The notes under the pieces were generated by a model. The model did not search any database, was not told where the DNA came from, and was given only the letters and a program-made list of their open reading frames with translations. A stretch of DNA of 64,000 bases, taken from Fusarium oxysporum f. sp. lycopersici 4287. Taxonomy: Eukaryota > Ascomycota > Sordariomycetes > Hypocreales > Nectriaceae. Numbering within the stretch: the stretch's first letter is position 1; every line of letters starts with the position of its first letter. Both the position numbers and the translations under genes were made by a program. The stretch lies in NCBI RefSeq assembly GCF_000149955.1, contig NC_031000.1, forward strand, positions 2,341,982 through 2,405,981, given 5' to 3'. Positions 44,824 to 53,829 of this stretch are shown piece by piece.

Positions 44824-46759
44824 ATGACTGTGACATTTGAAAAGGAGAAACACAACGACCTTGTTGGGGTTGAATCCCTGCATCAAGGCGAAATGATCCA
44901 GCAAAATGAACTGCGAAGGGAATTCAAACCCCGTCAGGTCTTTATGTTCTCAATTGCTTGTGCGATTGGAACTGGACTTGTTATAGGCACAGGTAGTGCT
45001 TTGTCTCGAGGAGGGCCTGGTAGTCTGTTGATCGCATACATCCTCGTGGGAATTACAGTATTTTTTTGTTGACTGCAATTGGAGAGATGGCCACTTTCCT
45101 CCCTATGAACAAGGCATTTGGTGGTTATGCCACGCGTATGGTTGACCCAGCTCTCGGGTAAGTCATAGTTTCCTACACAATGGTTGACGAACTAACTGGT
45201 AACAGCTTCGCAACTGGCTGGAACTACTTCTTTAAGTACATGATAGGCACGCCGACCAATCTCACAGCTGCCGGACTGGTCATCCAGTTCTGGAGACCAG
45301 ACCTTAACGTCGCCGTCTGGATCACTGTGTTCAAAGTGGCTATTGTATCCATTAACGTAAGTCATCCATACTTCCAACCATCATCTTGATCCGCATCTGA
45401 TGACTTGTTTCTAGGTTCTTCACGTTAACAGCTTCGGTGAAACCGAATTTTGGCTGGGCTTTGCCAAGATCCTCATCATGACAACCCTTATACTTAGCAC
45501 ATTTGTGGTTGCTATGGGCGGTGGACCAAATCACAATCGAAGTGGATTCCGATACTGGCAAGACCCTGGACCGTTCGCAGAATACTTACTGGAGGGACCC
45601 AAGGGACGATTCCTTGGTTTCTGGGCCTGTTGCTGTCAAGCATGCTTCGGCTTTACGGTACGTTAAATGGTCTTGTCAGCAGAGAGCGTGGATACTGACC
45701 GCCGACAGGGTACTGAAGTCGTGGGCATGACGTTTGGCGAGACACCTAACCCAAGAAAGAATGTCCCACGGGCCGTCAAGCAGACATTTTGGAGGATTGC
45801 CTGTTTCTACATCCTCGGCGTGTTGGTTCTGGGTATGGCTGTTCCCTATGAAAATGAGCAGCTTATTGGCGCTACGAAACAAGCCACCAGCGGAGGTAAG
45901 AAGTCTATCGGAGAGCTCATGCATCATCTTGCTAATACCACGCTTCCAGCTGCCTCTCCTTTTGTCGTTGCAGTCAGCCTGGGTGGCATCCATGTTTTTG
46001 CCGATATCATCAACGGATGCCTTTTGGTGTTCACTCTAAGCGCCGCAAGTTCGGGTACGCCAAATCTATTACTGTTTTCGTAAGCTTCAACTAACATCAC
46101 CAGATATCTACTGTGCCTCTCGATCACTGTATGGTCTCGCCAGGGATGGCCAGGCACCTCGGCTGTTCGCCAAAGCGCGTGACAATGGTAACCCGATCTT
46201 TGCTGTCGGTATAGCGTCTCTGTCTATCTGCCTTGGATACATGAACGCTAGTAAATCATCTTCAACCGTCTTTGGCTATTTCGTCAGCCTTGTGACTGTT
46301 TTTGCTGTGCTTAATTGGGTTGCCATCCTTATTTCTCACATCCGGTTTCGTCAGGCATTGCAAGCCCAAGGCATCATGGCAGCTGACCTACCCTACGTTG
46401 GCTTTCTTCAACCGTATGGCTCATACTTTTCGCTTTTCATTTCGCTTCTCGTGATCGTGTTCAATGGTCAGTGGCACAGCCTCCTAAATCACAGTCTCTG
46501 GTACTAACAAAACCTTTCAGGTTACGATGCTTTTATCCCACATTTTAAACCCGACACCTTTGTTCTCAAGTACCTTGGCTCTTTCATTTTTGTTTTCAAC
46601 ATAGTGTGGTGGAAAATTTCACAGAAGACAAGTTTTCAGTCCGCTTCAGAAGTCGATCTCAGTACAGGTAGACGAGAGTGGGAGGACACGGAGACTCAGG
46701 GGGAAGCTGAGTGGAATGGTGGGTTTTGGAAGAATCTGCTTGGAAATCTGAAGCGATAG
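44824..46759 (+). CDS. Amino-acid permease (AAP/YAT type)
   Basis: Exons: 44824-45157, 45206-45357, 45415-45657, 45709-45895, 45950-46054, 46104-46465 and 46521-46759. The protein begins with a polar cytosolic tail, then RQVFMFSIACAIGTGLVIGT, the first-helix signature of the amino-acid permease family. About twelve hydrophobic segments follow. AIGEMATFLPMNKAFGGYAT, GTEVVGMTFGETPNPRKNVP and DIYCASRSLYGLARDGQAPR are conserved family blocks. A run of seven T at about 45060-45066 puts the frame off by one: eight T would give VFFLLTAIGEM, whereas as written a TGA follows. This is a true frameshift or a homopolymer error. Role: proton-driven uptake of amino acids at the plasma membrane. With the two enzymes beside it, it is the likely importer of the set. 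Confidence 0.85.
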
Positions 46760-47082
46760 ATAGAACCATAACCTCCCCTCTCATACTCAAGAGATTCAGA
46801 AGAATAACATTTAGTTACAGGAGGCTATTTTCTATCAAGGTTGTGAACACACCTGAATTACTTATAAACACTCTGGTATCAGTTGAACTAAACGAGAATA
46901 GATAATGATTCTAAACCAATTAAAATACAGATAATAATAGTATGGCAATTACAAAGAATATTTATTATAACCGTCTAGAGTATAGCTCAATTAATTATAT
47001 TCAGTACTCTTAAAGGGTTAAAGTAAACATAATAAACAGCAGTAAAAATATGTTAACAAATTATGTAGCTAGCTATTTCTTA
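46760..47082. other. AT-rich intergenic
   Basis: AT-rich sequence 3' of the permease gene. No gene or defined repeat seen. Confidence 0.4.
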
Positions 47083-47511
47083 TAACGTACATGATAAGCG
47101 AGTGTCTCAGACAAGCGAGTGTCTCACCTCACTTTACACCTAAAAAGCTGACTTTTCAAAGCTTATATAGAATTCAGGCTAAGTCTAAAAAGCTAAAAGC
47201 TGTATAACTTACTTTTAACTATATAAGAAAGCTATATACTTTATAAGAGAATTATAGCTAAATTATTTATAGAGTTATTAAAGAAAATCTATTTAGACTG
47301 TATTTTAGCAGGTTTTTTATATAATATAATATTTAAAAAAATCTAAAAAATAATATCTTAGTTTTAAAAGCTATACTACTTAAAACTATAGTTTTTAATA
47401 TTTTCTATTATTTTATTTTAGCTAAAAAAGTGTTATAGGGTAAGCTGTTTTTAGGCAGCACAGTATACTGAGACACTCGCTTGTCTGAGACACTCGCTTA
47501 TCATGTACGTT
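47083..47511. mobile_element. AT-rich MITE-like element with 44-bp TIRs
   Basis: The ends are inverted copies of AACGTACATGATAAGCGAGT followed by GTCTCAGACAAGCGAGTGTC. Within each TIR the unit AGCGAGTGTCTCA is present twice. The 340-bp interior is strongly AT-rich with AAAGCT/AGCTTT repeats and no coding capacity. TA dinucleotides flank it, so a Tc1/pogo-type target is likely. Confidence 0.65.
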
Positions 47512-48169
47512 ATTCTTTAATGGGTAGATAGCTAGGATACACATATGCACATCGATGCGTTCAGATCGCTCATACAAGTGAAACTCGAAACTGGGCAATA
47601 AAATAAGTAAAGAAGTCAACCCATCAAGAGGCCAGAACCCTCACTTTGGCTTGACATTTGATCGGGGTCCCTTATTGAGAGCGCTCTTTCAAGTGAAAGG
47701 GGATTGCGGGGAAAATACAGGGATTGTGAGCCAATGACATTGCAAAACATCCACTTTCAGTGAAAGTGGGAGAATCAATAGAGATGTAGTCTTCGTTAGT
47801 GTATTTACGGCTTTAGTAAGAATGTTTAATGAGGTCTACTAGACGTTGTCGTTAGATAAGTGTGACAAATGGTTTGGAGTTGCATGATGTATGATAACAG
47901 GGCGTTGTGCGGCGCTTCTAGTACGCCTCGACTGAATTTTATCCTGTCTTCGAGCTAGCTTCTGAGTATTCTAACAATCGTCCGATGCCATATCCATGCT
48001 CTTAAACAGAACCAGCCAATACATACTACGTGGTCCCGTCTGACATGATAACGAAGGCTCCGCATGCGCCTATGTACCAGGTTAGGATGATTTCCGCAGG
48101 GATAAAGCGAGGAATGATACTATATCGGACTTTGAGCATTTCGGCGGCTATTGTCAAAGCATCGTCAAG
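47512..48169. other. Intergenic containing hairpin element copy 2
   Basis: No gene recognised. The short hairpin element at 47683-47769 lies here. Confidence 0.4.
47683..47769. repeat. Short hairpin element, copy 2
   Basis: Inverted relative of 16793-16868. CCACTTTCAGTGAAAGTGG (about 47751-47769) is a near-perfect palindrome; TGAGCCAAT and TACAGGG lie in the middle and CTCTTTCAAGTGAAAGG at the other end. Confidence 0.5.
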
Positions 48170-48368
48170 TGTTGTTTATATTGCGCAGTAGTGCTAGGTG
48201 AAAATATATATATTTTATGAAACTTGGTTTTTTCATTAGTGAGATGAGAGTTTTTCTCAGGTTTATATCTCTAAATGATTTCATCTAGGACTTTAAACTT
48301 TAAATCTAGGACTTTCAGACTGTTAGTCTGAATCCTGAAGGGAAGGGGGATCCCCGGATTTTCCAACA
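48170..48368 (-). repeat. 3' LTR of copia element
   Basis: Read on the minus strand it starts TGTTGGAAAATCC at 48368 and ends AAACAACA at 48170. A purine-rich tract (GGTGGATGGGGGCG, 48369-48382) directly precedes it, the expected polypurine tract. Length 199 bp. Related solo LTRs are at 885-1068 and 25824-26049. Confidence 0.8.
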
Positions 48369-48388
48369 CGCCCCCATCCACCTTGTCT

Positions 48389-51300
48389 TCAGGGCACAGA
48401 GTCATCGTGGACTTCAGTACTCCAAATAATACGACCTGCTTCCTCGATCGGACATGCACTGACTCGAATTGCTTCTAGAAAGTGGCCATGGCTGACGGCG
48501 TTTAATGGTTTAGTGAGTCCGTCTGCTACCTGCTCATGTGTGCTGATGTATTGTACATCAATATTCCCGGCTTCAACTTCTTCTCGGATATGGTGCTCGG
48601 TTAACGGAATGTGCTTTGTCCGTTGGTGAAGCTCAGGGTTTCTGCATAGCTTTAGGGAACCCTGATTATCGCCGTTCAGTGGGATAGGCATATGTAGCGG
48701 AAGGAACAGTTCAGAGAAGAGGTTCCTAGTCCAGGCTAATTCTCTGGCACACTGGGAGAGTGCTGTATATTCAGCCTCGGTAGTCGATAGTGCCACTGTT
48801 TCGTGCCGTTTGGCCCTCCATGAGACTGTAGATCCTTCAAGTTGAACAAGCCATCCAAACGTCGATCTTCCCGTAACAGTGTCGCCTTTCCAATCCGAGT
48901 CGGCCCAAGCTGTGATGCTCCAAGCGGATTCAGGATCTTTCTTGACGCCCCCAAGCACCAGGCCGTGGTCTCTTGTCTGCTGTAGATAGCGGAGACCTCT
49001 TTTGATCATTCGTGAATGTGCTGGTGATGGATTCGACATGTATCTTGAGAGTACCGAGAGTAGGAAAGCTAAATCGGGTCTGGTTTGGGTCATTCCATAC
49101 ATCAGCGAGCCGGTTTTCGAGCTATAGTCTTCTCGTTCTTCTGGAGAAGCCGAGTCGCCATTGTCTCTTGGTTGCAGTGTCGAGAGTGAATTTCGCTCCA
49201 TCGGGGTCTTGACCGGTCGGCAATCTTCCAAGCCGAATTTCTTCAGTATTCTGGTAAAATATGCATCCTGGGAAAGGTAGATCAGCCTTGAGTTCCTGTC
49301 TCGGGTTATTCTTACTCCAAGAAAATGGCTGGCGGGACCGAGATCAGTCATCGTAAAGATCTCTCCCAGGCGGGCTTTGTACCCTTGGATTGCTTCCTTG
49401 TTGCTGCCCATGATGAGGAAGTCATCCACATATGTGATGATAATCACTCCCGTTGTGGGATTGTGATATACGGCCGTGTCAGACGTTGCTTGTCTGAAGT
49501 CAAGGGATTCTAAGGTCTTCTTCAGCTTCTTTTGCCATTGCCGAGGCGCCTGTTTGAGTCCGTAGAGGGATTTGATCAATTTGCAGATCTTCTCAGTTGA
49601 GAATCCTGCCGGACGGTCTTCTGGGTGTTGATCGAAATACTCGACAAGTCCTTCCGGCATTTCGATAAAGACTTGTTCATCGAGATCCCCTTCCAGAAAC
49701 GCCGTCGACACGTCCATCTGCTCAATTTCCCAGTCAAGACAGGCAGCAACGGTGAGGAGGATTCTCCAAGTCGCCGCTTTGGCAACAGAGGCAAAAGTCT
49801 GGTTGTAGTCAAAGCCGAACTGTTGTTCAAAGCCTCTGACCACCAGCCGTGCCTTGAACTTGTCGAGGTTGCCGTCCTCGTTTTTCTTGACCTTGAATAC
49901 CCACTTGACTGTAAGTGGCCTATTGTGAGCTTGGGTGCGGTCCAGCATGCGCCAAGCTCCTTTCTTGAGGAGGCTGCGCAGCTCACTGTGTATTGCTCTG
50001 AGCCAATGCTCCCTTTGCGGACCTTGAAGCGCTTCAGTCATTGTTTTGGGCTCAGTGATCACCTCTTTTCGGAGATCGGGCAGCTTAGCTGATGTCATGG
50101 ATGTTGTCGTCTGTCCATACTGAGGATTATGCACCTCAGCATGCTGAAGATTGTTCACTTCAGACCTTTGTGGGCTTGGAGTCTTTGTCTGCTCCGTGAC
50201 GGACTGTGGCCGGCTTGAGATGGGAGCTCCGTTCTTGCGGATTTCCGGCTCAACATCATGCTCAGTTTCGGTCAGGAGTTCTGTCTCCCCAACCTTTTCG
50301 TAGAATTGTACATTTGCAGAGCGGACGATCTGATGTCCCTTCCTGCGAGAGGGCACCCAGCAGGTGTAGATCTGTGAACCTTCCATGCATAGGTAGATTC
50401 CAGCCTCTCCTCTTGGGCCAAACTTGTGTGATCTCAATCTTCGTTCCTGCGGTATGTGTATCGTGACTTGTGAGCCGCAGATTCGTTCTCCGGACAGATC
50501 CGGCTTGTTGTCTTGTCCGGGAAAGGCCTCGTTGAGAAAGCTTTCCATGGGAGTGAGGCCATCAATTGCCCTGGTGGCTGTCACGTTTGTCTTGCGCACC
50601 ATATCTTCCAGGACCAATGGCCAGAGCTCTATCGGGATTCTTTCCGATTCCATGGTTGCTCTGACTTTGTCAAAGATGATGCGGTTAGAGCGCTCAGCAA
50701 CTCCGTTAAATTCAGGAGTATATGGTGTCGTCTTGATGATCTTGACGCCGTGAGTGTACTCGAGGTTCTTGAGAGACGCACCATAGAGCTCAGAGCCGCC
50801 ATCCATCTGGATTGCGTACACTCGGATGCCATACTGAGTTCGTATCTTGGAGATGAGCTGGCCTAGGAGTTCCGAAGCCATCCCCTTCCTCGTGAATGTG
50901 TAGGCCCATCTCATTCGATGCCTGTCATCTGTGGCAATCATTCCCCATCGTTCGCCTCTAATGCTCGGTGGATTGACTTTGAAGGTGTCAACATGAATGA
51001 ACCCGGCCCTGGAGGCTCGTTTCCGTTTATTTCGCGGAGTCCATCGTAGGGCCTTTGCGATGTCGCAGGCGAGGCAGTAATTGAAAGGCTGATGGTCGTG
51101 GTGGCCGTCACAGTACATTCCTTTGGTCATTTTGGCAGTCTGTGACACCTGATATGCGTTAACATGGCCGAGTCTTCGGTGCCAAAGGTCGACATTCAGG
51201 CATTGATTTGATGAAGCAGTGTGGTGATTGCATGGTTCTGGCTGGAGTTCTGAGGCGGCCTGGTTTGAAACAGTAGTCTTTCCGACCTCAGTGTTCACGT

Positions 51301-52687
51301 ACAGACCGTCCCTTCCTATGCGGAGGAGACCAAAGACATCTCCTGTTGGGTCATACATGTCGTTCCCGTCTATCCAGCCGCCGTTCTTGTATAGCCTGAG
51401 TCCTGACATGACATTTACCGGAAACTCAGGGATGAACAGCGTGTCTTTGAGGTTAATTGTGACCTGCTCACCCCATTTGTTTATGAAGCAAATTTTGACT
51501 GTCCCCCTACCGAATGGGTACACCTTCCCACCGCCCGTAACGAGGACCGTTCGGGTTGCAGGCTGCAGTTCTGTGAATAGGCTTTGGTCGTTGCAGATGT
51601 GGACTGACGAACCTGTGTCGAACAGCCATTCTGCGGTTGAAGAGATGTTATCAAGGGAGACCTTACACGTCTCTGTATTGTCCATAGGTAGCTCGTCTGA
51701 GACGCTGTCTTCAAGGATCAGAAAAGATCGCTCGACTGTCATATGATTTGATTCCTTGATATGGAGATTCTTGGTGTTGTCGCGTTGAAGATCATGCTCC
51801 ATGAGTTCCTTGGCGAGGCGGACTGCCCAGTCAGGTCGCTTATCCTTATGGGCAAACCAACAATCATTTTCGTGATGTCCTCTCTTCTTGCAGTTCGTGC
51901 AGGTATGGTCCTTATGCTTGCCGACCCGATGATTGGTTTCCTGGCTAGACTTGTTCGCGGCTCGCTGGTTCTTTGAAGAACCTCTCCTCCGGCCACTTGC
52001 CTCTTGCTTTCTTGCGGCCGGGCCCTTCCTTCCAGTCTTTTTACTGTGAGCCCAGTACGTGGAGGCAGTACCATGACTGTCATCATCATCTGATGACCTG
52101 TTTTCATCAATGAGATCTTGCTGCATTGATCGTAGTGTTGGCGGATGCTCCGAGCGTAGGAGAGCGCGCTGTCTGGCAGTCCAGTCAGGGTACTCGTTCT
52201 CGCAGGCAGTCAGATAAACAACCTTTTTGAGGGTATCTGAGATTGGTTCTTTCTGCTCGAGGAGAAGTTTGACGAGTCGTTCAAAGTCGACATTAAATTG
52301 TGGAATTGTCTCGTAAGAGCTTGTTTTGATCCGGATGAACTGGTAAAGTGTTGTCTGCAGAAGAACTGGGCCCGTGCCAATACAATAGGCCTGGAGAAGG
52401 TTGAACATCTCCTGGGGATTCTCAATCCCGACTAGTTGACTGAGTGCTTCTCCAGTGCAGTTACCTCGGATGGAGACGGCAGCTTTTGCCGCCCTGATCT
52501 TTTGATCCATAGTCTGCTGTTCCTCGGGAGGGTAATCACCAAAGACAGCATCTTCGAGGCCATTGATCCGAAGAATGGCCTTCTGAGCTGGGCAATATTG
52601 CTCCCAATTGGAGGGGCCGCCTAGCTTGAGCTCTTGCGGAAGGAAAAGAGTATTCTTTTCAGAGATGACCGTGGTACTGTCATACAT
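48389..52687 (-). CDS. Ty1/copia gag-pol polyprotein, full length
   Basis: An uninterrupted frame of 1432 aa from the ATG at 52687 (MYDSTTVISEKN); a TTG three codons upstream also stays open. Order of domains: gag with a CCHC knuckle (CTNCKKRGHHENDC), aspartic protease (WLFDTGSSVHIC), integrase with the HHCC zinc region (LWHRRLGHVN, CLACDIAK) and DDE blocks (HVDTFKV, IQMDGGSELYG, PEFNGVAERSNR), reverse transcriptase (WEIEQMDVSTAFLEGDL and the YVDDFLIMG box), and RNase H (AWADSDWKGD, STTEAEYTAL). The integrase-before-RT order identifies copia. No stop or frameshift, so the copy is young or unmutated. The 3' LTR is present; I find no 5' LTR or primer-binding site upstream of 52696, so it appears 5' truncated. 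Confidence 0.93.
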   Translation of the reverse strand: MYDSTTVISEKNTLFLPQELKLGGPSNWEQYCPAQKAILRINGLEDAVFGDYPPEEQQTMDQKIRAAKAAVSIRGNCTGEALSQLVGIENPQEMFNLLQAYCIGTGPVLLQTTLYQFIRIKTSSYETIPQFNVDFERLVKLLLEQKEPISDTLKKVVYLTACENEYPDWTARQRALLRSEHPPTLRSMQQDLIDENRSSDDDDSHGTASTYWAHSKKTGRKGPAARKQEASGRRRGSSKNQRAANKSSQETNHRVGKHKDHTCTNCKKRGHHENDCWFAHKDKRPDWAVRLAKELMEHDLQRDNTKNLHIKESNHMTVERSFLILEDSVSDELPMDNTETCKVSLDNISSTAEWLFDTGSSVHICNDQSLFTELQPATRTVLVTGGGKVYPFGRGTVKICFINKWGEQVTINLKDTLFIPEFPVNVMSGLRLYKNGGWIDGNDMYDPTGDVFGLLRIGRDGLYVNTEVGKTTVSNQAASELQPEPCNHHTASSNQCLNVDLWHRRLGHVNAYQVSQTAKMTKGMYCDGHHDHQPFNYCLACDIAKALRWTPRNKRKRASRAGFIHVDTFKVNPPSIRGERWGMIATDDRHRMRWAYTFTRKGMASELLGQLISKIRTQYGIRVYAIQMDGGSELYGASLKNLEYTHGVKIIKTTPYTPEFNGVAERSNRIIFDKVRATMESERIPIELWPLVLEDMVRKTNVTATRAIDGLTPMESFLNEAFPGQDNKPDLSGERICGSQVTIHIPQERRLRSHKFGPRGEAGIYLCMEGSQIYTCWVPSRRKGHQIVRSANVQFYEKVGETELLTETEHDVEPEIRKNGAPISSRPQSVTEQTKTPSPQRSEVNNLQHAEVHNPQYGQTTTSMTSAKLPDLRKEVITEPKTMTEALQGPQREHWLRAIHSELRSLLKKGAWRMLDRTQAHNRPLTVKWVFKVKKNEDGNLDKFKARLVVRGFEQQFGFDYNQTFASVAKAATWRILLTVAACLDWEIEQMDVSTAFLEGDLDEQVFIEMPEGLVEYFDQHPEDRPAGFSTEKICKLIKSLYGLKQAPRQWQKKLKKTLESLDFRQATSDTAVYHNPTTGVIIITYVDDFLIMGSNKEAIQGYKARLGEIFTMTDLGPASHFLGVRITRDRNSRLIYLSQDAYFTRILKKFGLEDCRPVKTPMERNSLSTLQPRDNGDSASPEEREDYSSKTGSLMYGMTQTRPDLAFLLSVLSRYMSNPSPAHSRMIKRGLRYLQQTRDHGLVLGGVKKDPESAWSITAWADSDWKGDTVTGRSTFGWLVQLEGSTVSWRAKRHETVALSTTEAEYTALSQCARELAWTRNLFSELFLPLHMPIPLNGDNQGSLKLCRNPELHQRTKHIPLTEHHIREEVEAGNIDVQYISTHEQVADGLTKPLNAVSHGHFLEAIRVSACPIEEAGRIIWSTEVHDDSVP

Positions 52688-52696
52688 TGTAGTCAA

Positions 52697-52824
52697 AAAA
52701 CACGCCGAAGGGGTCCTGGTTAGGGTTACAAGTCATAAATATTTAGACCTTTTTACTTATAGGTCTCTACATTTTTATAACCTTGCTAGTAAACTTGCCA
52801 TTTTTTCTACACCAGACCCGCCTA
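52697..52824. other. Junction of truncated copia with telomere-like motif
   Basis: Directly beyond the copia start, where leader and 5' LTR should be, there is GGTTAGGGTTACAAG (from about 52719) and then AT-rich DNA. No LTR similarity is seen. Confidence 0.5.
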
Positions 52825-52999
52825 AACCTAGGTTTAGGTGTCCGTGCACCATACCTTTCCCAAAACTTTTGCCAATTCATTCTTTGAACCTGGGTTCAGG
52901 TGTCCGTGCACCCTCAATCCTCCAAAACTTTTGCCAATTCATATCTCAATCCCAGGTTTAAGTGTCCGTGCGCCCCATCCTCCCTCTAAACTTTTAACC
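52825..52999. repeat. Three 62-bp iterons with palindromic cores
   Basis: Units begin at 52825, 52887 and 52949, an exact 62-bp period; the third is partial. Each carries AACCTAGGTTTAGGTGTCCG or a close variant, followed by TGCACC, and the first two also have AAAACTTTTGCCAATTCAT. Around the first unit CCTAAACCTAGGTTTAGG (52821-52838) is a perfect 18-bp palindrome. The second core GAACCTGGGTTC is nearly palindromic. They lie upstream of the ParB-like gene. Confidence 0.75.
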
Positions 53000-53054
53000 T
53001 TCTATTTCCCTCTCCGCACTTTTCATTCGCCCTCCCTTCTTTGTCTCCTACCTT

Positions 53055-53829
53055 TCTTTGATTGGTCGCCTTTCTGATCCCTGTATCCTCTCCCGTCTCC
53101 CATTCGATATAATAATACTCCTCATACTTTCATCCATATCCTCTTTCTCTCCCCTTCCAACTATTCCTTCCCACATTTTCTCCACCTAACTTGGGAACAA
53201 AGTAACGATAAAATATACATCATACCATAATATATACCAAATCCACTGCCCTCATTCATTCATTCACCACCACCGTTCACCATTCCAAGCCCGCCAAATC
53301 CCCCAAAGCCTGCTCCACAAACCTTCACCGAGGTCGATTCCCTGAGGAAACAGGCCGGGAGCCCCTACCTCCTTGCCGTCGCTGAGCCTACCCATTTCCA
53401 TCTCCTCGACTTCTCCTGGTCGCGCGGCAGTAACAGTCCCCTCGACCTCTTTGATTGGTCGCCTTTCTTGATCCCTGTATCCTCTCCCGTCTCCCATTCG
53501 CATATAATAATACTCCTCAGTACTTTCATCCATATCCTCTTTCTCTCCCCTCAACTATTCCTTCCCATCATCATCACCTAACTTGGGAACAAAGTAACGA
53601 TAAAATATACATCATACATAATATATACCAATCCACTGCCCATCATCGATCATCACCACCACCGATCACCATCCAAGACCCGCCAAATCCCCAAAGCCTG
53701 CTCCACAAACCTTCACCGAGGTCGATTCCCTGAGGAAACAGGCGGAGCCCTACCGCCTTGCCGTCGCTGAGCTACCCATCCATCTCCTCGACTTCTCCTG
53801 GTCTCGCGGCAGTAACAGGCCCCTCGACC
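53055..53829 (+). repeat. 394-bp tandem duplication of 5' region of ParB-like gene
   Basis: 53055-53447 and 53449-53829 are two copies in the same direction. They start CTTTGATTGGTCGCCTTTCT, run through the 5' leader and the first coding stretch, and end at CCCCTCGACC. The first copy carries several one- or two-base insertions, often in homopolymers, which destroy its frame. The second leads into the open gene. Confidence 0.85.

Noticed and set aside
48271..48459. Small frame over the copia 3' LTR
   Set aside because: It crosses the polyprotein end, the polypurine tract and the LTR; a by-product of the retrotransposon.
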